Shown: positions 22,556 to 34,323, numbered from the stretch's first letter. The stretch: DNA of 64,000 nucleotides from [Phialemoniopsis] sp. UDSM-2020 (GCA_018873225.1 JAEILZ010000004.1:2976001-3040000), one strand, 5' to 3'. The notes: a model not told the origin generated them from the sequence alone. Numbers and translations are program-made.

Positions 22556-24262
22556 ATGAGCTACGACGCAGTTGTATACACCACAATGCACCCCGCAACA
22601 TCACTTCTTGGTCTGCCGGAGGAGCTGAGGTTGTTGATCATAGAGAAGACCATACCGGACGCATATGAAGCCATGGCGCTGTCCTGCAAGTCGTTATATG
22701 AAAGTTGCCAGACATTCTTCGATCGATATCAATCTTACAGACGACAATATCGATCATTTCGATATGCTCAGCGGAGGACTTTGATCGGTTGGAAGGGACG
22801 ACGTCCAGCGGAGTCAGCACAGGATAGGCAAGAGGAGAGAGGCGTGCGCAATTGCGTCGAGCTCATGGAGAAGATCGCAGAAGATCCCGAGATCGGTCCC
22901 TACATCGTGAAAGCGTGCTTTCTGTACGACAGACTCATACCAGTCGATCAGGATGATTTGCCCGGCCAGACTGGCGATCCTGAACTCTTCATCCCAGCCA
23001 ATTCGCCACATGCTCCTGCCCTGCGGCGGTTGTTTAAAGCCTCGTCGTACCTGGCCGAGGCCGGCTTCGATGTCGATAGATGCATGAAAGACGCCATGTC
23101 TGCCGTCGACATCAACATCTTTCTACTCACACTGTTGCCAAATGTGCGGGAGCTGACGCTGCCTGGCGGGTTCGGCTCATATGGGCTGAGGCTGCCTGAT
23201 AGACCAACAAGCAGCCCTGGTGAGTCTGCAACCCCAGGGCAGCCTTATTCCTGGCAAGGAAACGAGACCGGAAGAGATCGTGGTCTCTGGAGTCTTATTG
23301 ATGTTCTCGTGCGGCGTGCAAACACAGCCGTGTTCCACGACAACGAGACCTCTTTAGCGCGTTTGGAGACACTGAAACCCAATATTGGCACTGGGTACAA
23401 TGCCCGCGCATCTCTCGAAGATTACGTTGCTTTTCTGGCTCTGAAGTCCCTTCGGAACTTCGTCGCTGGTGGCTTTATCGCGTGTGACGCCTACGGCACA
23501 GGCTACTTCTTCCGACCTAGATATGAGCCAGGTTTAGCTATGAACCTGGAGTCATTGGAGCTGGTCGGCTGTGCCATCAAAGCCGACGAGCTCGTTGATC
23601 TGCTCAAGATGACGCCAAACCTAAAGCGAATCCGACTAGCCTTTGAATCGAAATGGCACGGAGTGGGAGCTGTCCTGGACGTAGGCGCAATCGTATACGT
23701 GTTGCGTAGGGAGGTCGGCGACAGCCTGGAGGAGCTGCGTATGGTGCGGATGAACCTGAACCCTTTCCTGGGAACCTCACCTACGGTGGATTTAAAAGGC
23801 ATGACTAAGCTAAAGGTGCTCGAGATAGACGCGCCTGTCTTTCTCGGGCCAGCGTTCGACCTGAAGCCTCGTTGGTGGGATGAGAATGGCGACTTCGGCA
23901 ACATCCCGCAGTGGTTCGAGATCGAAGATGCTCCAGGTGATCCTGCTTATCCACGTCTCGTTGATGTCCTCCCGGCGTCCATCGAGGTGGTCAAGTTGCG
24001 GTACAAGGCCGAGGGCCTGTCGCGCGGGGGTAAGAGCATGCAAGGGCTGCGTAGTTTGATTGCAGGTCTGCCCGAAGAGCGGGAGCGAATGCTCCCCGCA
24101 CTGCGAGAAGTCGTTGTCGTTGTGGAAGGAGATGACCAGGGGCACGAAGACCTTTTTCAAGAAGTGAGGGATGTCGGGGGCGTGGTGATGGCCAAGGCAG
24201 ATGATGTGGATGCTTTCGATGCCACATTCAAGACACGTTTTGGAGTTGAAGACCAGAGTTGA
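22556..24262 (+). CDS. F-box domain protein with leucine-rich C-terminal region
   Basis: An intronless 568-residue frame. Residues 15-65 resemble a fungal F-box (LLGLPEELRLLIIEKT, then ALSCKSLYESC), which would bind Skp1 in an SCF ubiquitin ligase. The remaining sequence has spaced leucine-rich strands (NVRELTLPGG, NLESLELVGC, LKRIRLAF, MTKLKVLEID), typical of the degenerate LRR-like region of such proteins, which selects the substrate. No transmembrane segment or signal peptide is visible. Fungi have large expanded F-box sets, so the target cannot be named. The upstream neighbour is the secreted peptide, and the downstream tyrosinase converges 200 bases away. Confidence 0.75.
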   Translation: MSYDAVVYTTMHPATSLLGLPEELRLLIIEKTIPDAYEAMALSCKSLYESCQTFFDRYQSYRRQYRSFRYAQRRTLIGWKGRRPAESAQDRQEERGVRNCVELMEKIAEDPEIGPYIVKACFLYDRLIPVDQDDLPGQTGDPELFIPANSPHAPALRRLFKASSYLAEAGFDVDRCMKDAMSAVDINIFLLTLLPNVRELTLPGGFGSYGLRLPDRPTSSPGESATPGQPYSWQGNETGRDRGLWSLIDVLVRRANTAVFHDNETSLARLETLKPNIGTGYNARASLEDYVAFLALKSLRNFVAGGFIACDAYGTGYFFRPRYEPGLAMNLESLELVGCAIKADELVDLLKMTPNLKRIRLAFESKWHGVGAVLDVGAIVYVLRREVGDSLEELRMVRMNLNPFLGTSPTVDLKGMTKLKVLEIDAPVFLGPAFDLKPRWWDENGDFGNIPQWFEIEDAPGDPAYPRLVDVLPASIEVVKLRYKAEGLSRGGKSMQGLRSLIAGLPEERERMLPALREVVVVVEGDDQGHEDLFQEVRDVGGVVMAKADDVDAFDATFKTRFGVEDQS

Positions 24263-24464
24263 ATTGAGCGTATTATGAGTGGCTATGATTGCCCTGGGTT
24301 ATATTCATCATCAATAACAAATAACTGCTGGGTCAATGAGCTTGAAAATTGTGTTGAGCATTCAGTTTCGCAGAAACCTTTTGGAACACTAGGATGATGC
24401 CGAATCCTGACCTCCCCTGCACTGTTATCACCACTACTCTCACAAAACTTCAATGTTTCCCTTT

Positions 24465-25972
24465 TCAAAGGTAGAAATAGCAGAATGGTCCTGAAGTAGT
24501 GTCCATGACCTCTCCAATGGTGATTGACGGAGCAGCATAGCCCATATCGATGATATCGCTCAGTGTGGTCTCTCGTGAAGGCGGATCGTTCGCCCAAGTG
24601 ATGTGGCCATAGTTGCCGGCATTGATCTCGGTCTTTCGCTTGTTTGGGTCTAACATCTGCCAATAGGTCCACATCCTGTCCATCTGGCTGTGATGGACCC
24701 AAAACGCAGGATCTGCTGGCGACGTGAACAGATCCCCGCCCGGGTCACCACTATCAAAGAACGACGTCAGCAAAGGTTGGACGCCTGAGGCATTGTCATG
24801 CTTACCCGATTGTGTAGTGGATGCCTCCGTGTGGGCCGATCTCGACAGTGTATGGGACACCTTCGGAGACATGCCGGTATGCGTCAAAGTCAGGCGTTGA
24901 CAACAGGTCTGAGCAGGAAAAGGTGTCGGGCCGGGTCAGTATGTCCGCATTTCTGTCCCTTGTTCGTCTCACTCACCGATCATGGTAGTCCAGTTAGCAT
25001 ATCGCGTGTTCATCGCTCCGCCTAGATCACGCTTGAGCCGACGTGGATTGTAGCCAAGGCCGCCGTCTGGACCCGGCTCAACCCCCAACAGTCCACCCAC
25101 TGGCCCGAGGTTGACAGTCATGTTGGCGAATGCACCGGTCGTCACAAAACCACCACCCGCACCTGCAGGAAGCTGAATGTCGCCGCCTCCAACTCCCGGA
25201 GGAGGACTGATTACAGGGCCGTCGTGAGGAATGTAATCACCGTTGCCTCCCAAGCTTGTATCACTACCGTCGAAGGTTGGCGAGTCCTGGGGAGCCTCGG
25301 CGTATCGTGCCCAGTCCCAATACTTGAAATGGATTAGTACTGAACTCTTGGTCCAGAAGTGGTTGACATACTGGCTGGTATCCGGTATAGTTACATTCTT
25401 CTCGCAAAGCCTTTTCATACGACCACACGAACCACCGGTGCCACGGCATGAAGTTCCCGGTATAGTGAATAGTCATCGTCTGTTGAATATGGGTGACAAC
25501 AAAGTCGTCAAACTGCGAATCGTGTCAATGGGTCATGTTTGTCCATAGTATCGAAAAGCACGCAACGAACACGAGACTTCGCCCCTGCCGAGACGTTGGC
25601 GGGAGTCCTCGCAGGTAGCGATTGAAGGCACTTGACCGCATCAATGTAATCCAGCCTCTCTTGTCTAGACAAAGTACCGCTATCTTCACGTCAGCTTTCG
25701 GCCCTGATGCTGGTTTCCCACACTTACTATTCGCGCCGATAAACAACTTTATCCGGAGTGCAGCTTGGCTCCTCCCCCCGCCGAAGCAGCTCTACGGTTC
25801 GGTCGTCCAGGTTGTTCGTGAAGGCAGATTTGATCTTTGCGACAAGACCCTCGGCTTGCTTTTGAGCTTCGCGGAGAGTGGTCACAGACGAACGGCTTTC
25901 GAAAGCATCGACCCCGGTGACAGGGGTCACCACGATGGCCGCCATTGCGGCCAAAACCGTGGCAGTCTTCAT
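24465..25972 (-). CDS. Secreted tyrosinase (type 3 dicopper oxidase)
   Basis: Six exons: 25972-25728, 25679-25571, 25512-25372, 25322-24977, 24908-24806 and 24750-24465. They give 409 residues with consistent phases. The ATG at 25972 starts a signal peptide (TATVLAAMAAIVVTPVTGVDA). The CuA site is present as VVTHI, IHYTGNFMPWHRW and YEKALREE. CuB is present as HGGIHYTIGGDPGGDLF and FWVHHSQMDRMWTYWQ. The enzyme oxidises phenols to quinones, as in melanin or phenolic metabolism. A glycine-rich loop (PPPGVGGGDIQLPAGAGGG) lies between the sites, as in other short fungal tyrosinases. The protein stops soon after GEVMDTTSGPFCY and so lacks the large C-terminal shielding domain of classical cytosolic tyrosinases. 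It is probably active outside the cell. Each splice junction was chosen to restore family motifs. Confidence 0.92.
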
Positions 25973-27439
25973 TTTGCTCACTGCTGTCTTGATGCGACAG
26001 ATGTGTAGACCTGACAGAGAACGCTGGAAACAAGTCTTGTAGGTCTTTTGTTCTCAAGGTGGCTGGGTCATATGATTTTATCGGTCTCCTGCAAGCTGCA
26101 AGATTAGTTCCCTCGGCTGTTCTGAATACTACCCTGGCACCCGCGTCTCCAGGGTAGCGGGGTGCAGAATGCGACGTGGGAAGCGACGGAATGGTTTCGA
26201 GGACTGGCTATAGCTGCTGAAGACTCTTCATCCCTTGTACGAGGGTCTTAGAAGTTTACGATGTGCAAACTTACATTCACGAGTACATATATGTCATTCA
26301 ATAAGCGTTCTGAGAATCATACATGTTGATAAACGACCACTGTCATGTGCAACAATTATGAAGATAAATAAAATCACTATAGTCATACTCTCCTCAACCA
26401 AATCCAAAGTGAATTAGCTGAACCTTTCGAGGCTCTTCTGATCCAACTGGACTGGGAGACAAGAAAGTCCTCAGCTCCTCTCCACAAGTTGCCCATCCTG
26501 GATTGAGGATGTCCCACTTTCTCAGATTCAAGTGCGCAATTGTGTCGCTGAGTCCTGAGACAGTAAACAAGATAAACTCTTTCGATGGCTACCTCAAATG
26601 GCAAGTCGAGCTCAAGATGCTCCTCCAAAACTAGGGTTTGGGCAGAAAGCGATATCGCGGTTCAACTCGGATATAGGTCAAAGCTGCCACCTCAAACTCT
26701 CAAGGCCATACTGCTTCGAGTATTATAGGAACCAATGCTGACCTAGTATCACTTTAAGAAAGGACCGACCGATCTCTTAATACGCCGCCTCAGCGGCCAT
26801 ACAGCACATCGCGAGTACATTTTCAAAGTTGGCGCTCAGCAGGCACATCCGCATTGGGCGGCATCTCCTTGGATAGGCATGGCGTGAGAGCCATATTTAT
26901 ACGAAGTTCCGGGACTCTTGAGTGGTCGGATAAATAGGTAAGCCCACACGTTACATTGCGTCCGTGCCACAAAGCGAGATGATGACAGTCATGCCGCCAT
27001 CGCTCTTTTGGGCTACGCCGCGCTCGAGTCGCTTCTGATAGGCGCCTGGTCCGACAGGGCTGATCTCCGTGTAACCTCAAACTCATTAAAACTCAAAGAC
27101 CAACAACCGCAACTGGCTATGCCGTCCCCCCTTTTTGAGTTGTCGAGGCTATTGGTTCCGCGCTAACAGCTTATGCTGCATTGATACCCTGGTTCACGAG
27201 CGGCATTTACGGCACACTGGACGAGAAAAATGTGATACGTCCCCCAAATACCCAGCGCTTGGCTCTTCGGTCCGTGAGTCAAAGTTAAATATGGCCTGAT
27301 TGCCTGTGCCTGCGGGTGCGTGCCTGTCAATCTGGTTCCTACTTCTACCCCCTGAATCGCCCCTTGGCTTCTCGTGAAGTTTGCGCAAACCTATACACTC
27401 GAGGAAAAGATAGTCAAAAAAACGCAAACAGCCGACAAC
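25973..27439. other. Intergenic region between tyrosinase and KRE9-like gene
   Basis: About 1.47 kb between divergent genes. Short frames exist (for example minus strand 26383-26628 and 26823-27086), but none shows a recognisable domain, signal peptide or splice-supported extension. The segment 26230-26420 is AT-rich. I see promoters only. Confidence 0.4.
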
Positions 27440-28214
27440 ATGCGTTTGAGCATAGCTACCTTGGCGATCTCGCTGCTGGCCACATGCGCCTCTGCCGCAG
27501 ATGCCGATCCGAACTTTGATCGGGTCAATAAGCCACTAAAGGGCGAGAAGATCGATGCAGGTTCGACTTACACGATCGAGTGGGAGGTGCCAGAAGGCGC
27601 TGCAAAGGGACCGGTGACCATCGCGCTCCTTGCAGGCCCTTCGGACGACAAGCTGCAGCCAGTCGGGATCGTCGCAAGTAAGAAACTCCGCAGAGTCGCG
27701 CCAGGAATTGGACCGTGGCTAACGTGCTTTGCGCGACGCAGAGAGCATCGATAACAGCCTCGAGAAGTATGACTGGGCAGTCAACACCACGCTGGGCAGC
27801 GCCAAGCTCTACGGCCTGACCATCACCCTCGACGCGGAGCCGGAGCACTTCCAGTGGTCGAACCCGTTCCACATCGTGGGCAAGGCCGGTAGCGGGGGCT
27901 CGGGTACCGAGACTTCGAAGACCGGGGATGCCACGACTACCACGACCAAGACTACGGGCTCGGGCGAAACCAAGACTTCGACTTCGACTAGCACAACCGG
28001 CACGGACGAGACTAGCCCCACAACGGGCGCTGAAACCTCGGCTGGCACGACTGGCCATGATGGTACGACCAGTCACATGAGCACTGAGACTTTGAGCCCT
28101 ACAAACAGGACTTCCTCGGGGCCGGCCACACAGACACAGACGGGCGGAGCTGGAGCTACGGCCGGTCCACTGATTGCCGCTGGCGCCTATGCCCTTGCCG
28201 CGCTTCTGTTGTGA
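27440..28214 (+). CDS. KRE9/KNH1-like Ser/Thr-rich GPI-anchored cell wall protein
   Basis: Two exons (27440-27677, 27742-28214) join in phase 1 to 236 residues. The start at 27440 gives a signal peptide (LSIATLAISLLATCASA). The open frame extends 66 bases further upstream, which would bury it. Residues 30-125 form the immunoglobulin-like domain of the yeast cell wall synthesis Kre9/Knh1 family (GSTYTIEWEVP, PVTIALLAGP, DNSLEKYDWAV, FHIVGKAGS). A long Thr/Ser-rich, likely O-glycosylated stalk follows (about residues 135-215). It ends in a hydrophobic tail (PLIAAGAYALAALLL) typical of a GPI-anchor signal. Kre9 itself acts in beta-1,6-glucan assembly. The GPI-anchored filamentous-fungal members are surface proteins of unclear function. 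Confidence 0.82.
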
Positions 28215-28342
28215 AATATAGCCGCATCGTGAGCCTTGATTTGCGGAGCTTTCATGATATGAGAGACGTAATGGCATAGTGGATATACAGGGTGACCTTC
28301 GCACATATATCAATTCATTATCTTCAGATACCACGTTACTAT

Positions 28343-29697
28343 TTAGTTCAAGAGCATATCGTACGTCCATTCCTCCTCGGGCACATCCAGGTACTTGACT
28401 GCAGTAGGGTGCTTCTTCCTCGCAGGCAGCACGCGCTTGATGTACAATTTGCCAACGTTGATGGTCTCGTACTTCTTGTCTGGGTCGTTCTTGTCCTTGA
28501 ACTGGTCCAGTACTGGTAGGGATGCCTCAGGGCCGGGACCTAGGAAGAAAGGCAGAGAGTAACGCGCCTTGCCGGTCTTGTTTCGAACCCGATGCACAGT
28601 AGCTGGGAAGAAACCATTGGTCTGGTGCTCGAGGAACGAGCCGACGTTGCAGACAAAGGTGCCAGGGATTGGAGGAGCGTCAATCCAGATACCGTCCTGA
28701 TTCAGAACCTCCAAGGCTGGGACTTTGTCTTGTCCTACCAGAGTGATCCCTGTGATAGTTGGTCAGCCAAACGTTGACTACAAAGAGATACTTCCCTAGT
28801 CTGAAGACTTACAAGAGAAGTCAGCGTGAGCCCCAAGACCGACGCTAGCTGAATCCTTGTCCACCGGAGTGGGGGGATAGTAGAGTGCCCTCATTCCCGT
28901 GATAGGGAATTCAAAGTCCTTGTCAAAGTGGTGCTCATCCAGATCGAATGCAAGCGCGAATATCCGGACTAGTTTCAGCGCAAGCGGCATGACATGCTGG
29001 TAGTATCTATACATGCCCTCACGCCACCACGGAGCCTTGCTCGGCCAGATGTTCTGAGGCTTGGTGATGTGAGGTGGAGGCTGGTGGCCGGTCCTGCCGA
29101 CGTAGTCTTGCTCGGGCTCGATGGCGCAGTCGCCCATGCTAAAAGCCTCCTTGATGTCTGTGATCCGTCACCAGATTGTTAGAAAGCCCCGTGCCGACCC
29201 CGTTTCTGATGACAGTGCACTTACCGCCCTTTGTCCGGGGGTCGTTCCGCGTCTCGAGCATGGGCTCATAACCTCTGATCGCCGAATTCTTGTGCAAGTG
29301 GGCGTCCATCTTGGTCTCCAAGTCGAGAGCGAAGAAACGCTTCAAAACGTCAAAAGTCTCGCCAATCAGCTCGTCCGGGACGCCATGGTTCTTGACGTAG
29401 AAGAAGCCAGTTTCGTGACACGCATCGTAGATTTCCTTGGCGATCTTCTTCCGTGCTTCGAGTGAGCCCTCTATCTCGCTGATGTCGATAGTTGGTATGC
29501 TGGTGAAACCCGTGGGCTTCTCGGACACCTTGCGGTAGGTAGCCTTGGAGCCCGAGGCGAAGTAGACATATTTGCCATCGGCCTACACATCTGGATTAGC
29601 CCACGGCTATTCTCCCGCTGGAAAAAAGCCGGGGAAAGCTCACCTCAGGGACTGAAGCCGGCAGGTTACTGCTTGTTGGTAGTACTTCTGCAGTCAT
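28343..29697 (-). CDS. 2-oxoglutarate/Fe(II)-dependent oxygenase (IPNS-like)
   Basis: Four exons (29697-29644, 29582-29225, 29157-28813, 28749-28343) give 387 residues with consistent phases. The N-terminal DIOX_N half (IPTIDISEIEGS, GFFYVKNHGVPDELI) is followed by the catalytic double-stranded beta-helix. The iron ligands are His and Asp of HADFSWITL and the His of FPATVHRV. The 2-oxoglutarate-binding Arg and Ser follow in KARYSLPFF. DIKEAFSMGD is also typical. The enzyme should hydroxylate or desaturate a small molecule in the cytosol; the substrate is unknown. It starts about 815 bases from a divergent Dal5-type permease, and a second oxygenase of this superfamily lies beyond it. The 5' exon encodes only 18 residues and is supported by a clean GTGAGC donor and TGTAG acceptor. 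Confidence 0.88.
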
Positions 29698-30512
29698 GAT
29701 GTTGTCAGCGACGATGTTGTTTCCTCGCTCGCTTCTGTGCTTCAGCTGCAGGGGTTTGTCTACAGTGTAACTGCGGGCTGGCTGGCTGGGGCGAGAGGGA
29801 TGGGCGCTGCCACGATAAGAACAGGCCGACCAGCTCGTACTATCTTTCTTGCGAGCGGTCCCGCTTCCGCTTTCGCTCAAATCCCCGCGAGTCGCATTCT
29901 TATCTACCCCAGCTTTTGCCCCAGAACGGTAGCGATCGTCTTCCGATGCTCCACTTAGCGTGATGCCGAGCGTTGTCGTCGGCTCCGGCACCGACAACCA
30001 GGAAGATTACAGCCGCTCTCGCTCCGCCCAAAGGGAGACGCCTGATAATCTGACAGGTTCCTTTTCCCCGAGCAAGCCCTCCCCATGGACCCTTAGCACT
30101 AACAAAATCCATGACGGTTATCTCGTGGGCGTAGTCCAGACTTTACCTATCTGTGCCCGAGCCGACTCCAACCTCTTTTCTCACCAGGGTCATGGTGATC
30201 AACTCCACTATCGTCTTGCAAATGCTTTGATTAGCGCGTGCCTGTCCCACTCACACAGGATAACGAAAGTCCCTTCTGTCCCAGGACCATGGCTTTTTGT
30301 TTCCAATTGAGAGGAGAGGAGGGGGACTGGCCAGTAGCCGAGCAGGGGACAGGGCGAGCCTGCATTTCAAATAAAGTCCCGATATCTGGACCGAGGTGCC
30401 CACAACTTTCCCTCTTCAGCTCTCCAGGTCTCGTCTGGTCTTCGCGATCCTTCCTCTTCGAGAGAAACGCAGAGAGAGCACGCGACCGCCAAGGGTCTCC
30501 CAATCCGCAGCC
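29698..30512. promoter_or_regulatory. Divergent promoter, 2OG oxygenase / Dal5-type permease
   Basis: 815 bases between divergent ATGs. The part adjoining the permease (about 30390-30512) is C/T-rich, as in many fungal leaders. No gene is supported. Confidence 0.45.
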
Positions 30513-32221
30513 ATGTCTGTCGTCAGAGACATCCGCAACGTCTTTTCGTCGTCGTACGGCGCCAACCGCCCCGACTTCTTCTTCTGGTACCCCAAGGGCA
30601 CGGCGGCCAGCGAGAAGAAGCTGCTGTTCAAGATTGACTTTTTCATCCTGACCTACGGCTGCCTGTCCTACCTCGCGAAATGGCTCGACCAGTCCGCGCT
30701 GAGCAATGCCTATGTCAGTGGCATGCGCGAGGACCTCGAGCTGTTCGGTACCGAGTTCAACACGGCGCAGACCATGTTCTTGGTCGGCCAGCTCATCGGC
30801 CCCATCCCGTCCAACATCTTCCTGACCTGGTTCCCTCCGCGATTCTACCTGCCCGGCATGGAGTTCCTGTGGGGTGTGTTGACCATTGCGAGCTACCGAA
30901 TCAACAATGTGCCTACGCTTTATGCCCTTCGTTTCCTGACTGGACTGTGCACCGGTAGTAGCTTTGTGTAAGTTCAGATCTCAAATCCAGCCAAGATCGG
31001 CTGTGTGCTAATGCAGTGAGACAGTGGTATTCAGTATATCCTTGGGTCATGGTACAAGCGCACAGAGCTGGGCAAGAGAACCGCCATCTTCGCGTGCGCT
31101 GCTTATGTCGGCACCATGTTCTCGGGCTATATTCAGTCGGGCGTGCTCAAGAGCTTGAACGGCAAGAACGGCATGGCTGCGTGGAGATGGGTCTTTATCA
31201 TCGACGGCCTCATCACTGTCGTGATCGCAGCGTACGGCGTCATCTTCTTCCCAGACACGCCGCACAAGACGAAGGCGTTTTACTTCACCGATGAAGAAAA
31301 GCGCCGTTGTGTAGAGAGACTCCAAGAGGATAATCGAGAGGAGACCAGCAAGTTCGACTGGAGCTTGTTTCCTCGTACGCTCAAGACATGGCACCTTTAC
31401 GTCTTTGTCATTCTGTTCATGTAAGTCAACAGACAACAGTGCCTTGGAACTTGCAACTAACCAAATGATAAGGCTTTGGCAATCGACTCCGGGTATCGTG
31501 GGAAACAATGGTATGTTCTATAGTCAAACAGTTCAAGAGTTCGTTCAAAGCTAACTCTACCGTCTACAGTCTTCCAATTATACCTCAAGAATGACCCCAA
31601 CCGCAAATGGAGTCTCTACGATGTGAGCAATTTCAAAGTCTTTCCGGGTTGATTCGGGCACTCATGATCTACCAGGTGAACAACATTCCCACATCAATCA
31701 ACGGCATGAACATCATCATGTTGCTGGCCCTCAACACCTACGTCGATGCCACCGGGCGTCGCATGGTGGCCGTGGCCATCAACCTGTGCGTGCAGATATT
31801 TGGCACCATCTGCTTGATCATTTGGGACATCCCCTTTGGCCTCCACGTCTTTGCCTACATGACAGCCGCTTGCGATGGGCCTTTGTCACCCATCTACTTC
31901 TCGTGGGCGAACATTCTCACGGCAGGTGACACTCAGGTTCGTGCCGTCACACTGGCCTGCATGAACGCTTTTGGCTCGGCCATGGGCGCCATCATCCAGC
32001 AGTTCGCGTACCCAGTCACGACGGCGCCCACGTTCCACAAGGGCTTCTGCGTCAGTCTGGGTACCCTGACCTTTGCCTTCTTCTGGGCGTCCATGATTCG
32101 TGTCCTGGAGATGCGCGAGGTCCGCAAGCAGGATCAGGAGCTAGCGATGATCACTGAAGCCGCCGATAAGGAGGACATCGAGAAGAACCCTGTGGATGTG
32201 TCTGCCGCGCCGAAGGTTTGA
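30513..32221 (+). CDS. MFS permease, Dal5/allantoate-pantothenate type (anion:cation symporter)
   Basis: Five exons (30513-30967, 31025-31420, 31473-31510, 31570-31622, 31676-32221) give 495 residues, the family's normal size. Exons 3 and 4 are only 38 and 53 nt. The N-terminal WYPKGTAASEKKLLFKIDFF and LDQSALSNAYVSGMREDL are diagnostic of the fungal Dal5-like branch of the ACS family. Members import allantoate, pantothenate, nicotinate, vitamin H or small carboxylates at the plasma membrane. FTDEEKRRCVERL in the central loop and ITEAADKEDIEKNP at the tail are also usual. About twelve helices are seen. The substrate cannot be fixed from sequence. Flanking 2-oxoglutarate oxygenases suggest that the imported compound may be hydroxylated inside the cell (inference). 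Confidence 0.9.
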
Positions 32222-33183
32222 GGCCGGGGCATTGAAGGGGCAAGTGGGTGACAGATGACTTGACGGTTTGCCTTCTGATGTACCTCGATTCTTACCTGAT
32301 CGCCCAGGGTTATCCCACTACCTGAGGGTATCTGGATTACTCGTTTTGTTAGTACATTGGGTAGAGATTGATCCAAAGCCGTCAACCATTCTGACACCCA
32401 CTCGAGGGGCCACTTATTAGTCATAGCTGGGTCAAGTAGTCTAGCTGGTAGAGTCTGGAGAAGTGCATCTGGGGAGGTAGATCAGAGCATAATTTTGCTA
32501 CCCAATAGCACAGGAGCATGTCATTCCCCTCATGGTGCAATTGGAGTAAGCTTGGTGCCTGTTGGCCGCCGGCTAGTGGTTGCGGGACGTCTTTTACCCC
32601 AGACTTTGGGGGGCAATTTTGGTCGGATCGGACTCCTTTTGTCAGATAATTACCAGTTTCGGTAAAATAATACGGCGGGCGCTCCCCGCCTGTCCCCGGT
32701 GCCGGCCTTGAAAGACCCCTCCTTGACATTTGCTTGACACATGCATACGCGAAGCATGCAACTACTGGCCCCTGTAAGAAGTAAATCCATCAAGTCTGTC
32801 CCATATCCGACAAGTCGGCTCGCACTAGGTCAATGCCCAGAAACCATCATTATCGGAAATGCTCTTCCAGAGATAACTTATCCCCGCATATCTCTGTTCA
32901 CGGAGCAAGATCGGCGCCCAAAGTGGACCTAGTCCGAAGTGCTAATCAAGGCTCACTGTCGCTACGAAGTGACAACGATACGCCTATCGGCTGCTTCCAG
33001 ATATGCAGATAACGTGCATGCTTCCACCGATCTGTTGGCCGATAACGCGGCTCAATCACGATACCCTTGATAATCACGATATGAGGTCTTGGTGGTGAGC
33101 TGGCACTACTTGATATCCTCTCCATAGAAGAACCCTACCTATCTTTCGCTGGACTGCCACCCCATATTAGGTAGCTGCCAGCC
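32222..33183. promoter_or_regulatory. Intergenic region upstream of second 2OG oxygenase
   Basis: 962 bases between two genes on the plus strand. I see no convincing coding or RNA gene. A tRNA-like look near 32430-32470 was checked and dropped. Confidence 0.4.
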
Positions 33184-34323
33184 ATGTCCGCCACGCAGAC
33201 AACAACGGCGGCAGGCGCCCCACAGGTGACACAGCTCCGCCTGTCCTCGGGCAACGGGCCCGTGTTCCGGACGGTCCTCAAGACCGCTCTCCGAGACGCC
33301 GACCCTTCGGAGATCCCCGTCATCGACGTCTCGGGCATCTTCAGCGACAAGCTAGAGGACCGCCTCGCCGTCGCGCGCGCCGTGCACGACGCCGCCGCCA
33401 ACATCGGCTTCTTCTACATCAAGGGCCACGGCATCCCCGAGGACGTCACCGACGCCGCGTGCGCCGCCTCGCTCGACTTCTTCCGGCAGCCGGCCGACGT
33501 GAAGCAGCGCGCCGACTCGAAGCGCTCGCGGTTCATCAACGGGTACAAGGGCCCCAAGACGCAGCGCATCAACCCGACCGAGTCGGTCGACGTGCGCGAG
33601 ACCTTCTCGTGGCGGTACGACCCGTCGCTCGACCCCTCGGTGGCTGACGTGGGCGCCATACCGCCCGAGATCGCGGCGCACCTCAAGTACGAGGACTACC
33701 CCTGGCGGCAGACGGACAACATCCCGCACTTTCGCGAGGCCGTCGTGCGCTACTGGCAGGCGTGCCTGGCGCTGGGTCGGGCGCTCGTGCGCACCTTTGC
33801 GCTGTCGCTGTCGCTTCCCGAAGATGCGTGGGACAGCAAGTTCTCGCACCCGGACGCGGCGTTTGCGCTCAACTACTACCCGCCCATCGACGTGCCGCCC
33901 GCTGAACAGGAAGAAAAGGAAGGGGAAGAAGTGTCGATCGGGTCGCATACCGACTTCCAGCTGTTTACTGTTCTGTGGCAAGACAACAACGGCGGCCTGC
34001 AGGTGCTCAACAAGCAAGGGCAGTGGATCAGGGCGAGCCCGCTCCCGGGGACGTTCGTGGTGAACATTGCCGACTACCTGCAGCGCATCACGAACGACAA
34101 GTACGTGAGCACGGTGCACCGGGTACAGAACCGGAGCGGCAAGGAGAGGATCAGCATGCCGTTCTTCTTTGGGTTCAACCTGAATGAGAGCTGTGGCGTG
34201 CTCGATAGCTGTGTTGGGGAAGGCGAGGTCAAAAAGTACGATGAGATCAGCTGTCAGGACTGGGTGCAGAAGAGGGCGGAGGAGATGCACAAGACGGAGG
34301 GAGATGGTCAGAAATCTACATAA
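33184..34323 (+). CDS. 2-oxoglutarate/Fe(II)-dependent oxygenase, intronless
   Basis: A single 379-residue frame, strongly GC-rich at third positions. The N-terminal half carries IPVIDVSGIF and IGFFYIKGHGIPEDV. The catalytic core has the iron ligands in SHTDFQLFTVL and STVHRVQN, and the 2-oxoglutarate pocket R-x-S in KERISMPFF. NGYKGPKTQRINPTESVDVRETFSW is of the isopenicillin-N-synthase/flavonol-synthase-like group. No signal peptide is seen. It differs from the oxygenase at 28343 in sequence, gene structure and base composition, so the two are not a recent duplication. The substrate is unknown. It is the third gene of a 6-kb oxygenase-permease-oxygenase unit. The long antisense frame at 33352-34290 is a by-product of the GC-rich codon bias. 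Confidence 0.9.
   Translation: MSATQTTTAAGAPQVTQLRLSSGNGPVFRTVLKTALRDADPSEIPVIDVSGIFSDKLEDRLAVARAVHDAAANIGFFYIKGHGIPEDVTDAACAASLDFFRQPADVKQRADSKRSRFINGYKGPKTQRINPTESVDVRETFSWRYDPSLDPSVADVGAIPPEIAAHLKYEDYPWRQTDNIPHFREAVVRYWQACLALGRALVRTFALSLSLPEDAWDSKFSHPDAAFALNYYPPIDVPPAEQEEKEGEEVSIGSHTDFQLFTVLWQDNNGGLQVLNKQGQWIRASPLPGTFVVNIADYLQRITNDKYVSTVHRVQNRSGKERISMPFFFGFNLNESCGVLDSCVGEGEVKKYDEISCQDWVQKRAEEMHKTEGDGQKST

Noticed and set aside
26383..27086. Two minus-strand frames of 81 and 87 codons
   Set aside because: No recognisable motif and no splice-supported extension; left as intergenic.
32425..32475. tRNA-like words (TAGTCTAGCTGGTAGAG)
   Set aside because: No matching T-arm (GGTTCGANTCC) or acceptor-stem pairing follows within tRNA distance. 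I found no convincing tRNA in the window.
33352..34290. 312-codon open frame on the minus strand
   Set aside because: It is antisense to the intronless 2OG oxygenase; Arg/Val/His-rich shadow.
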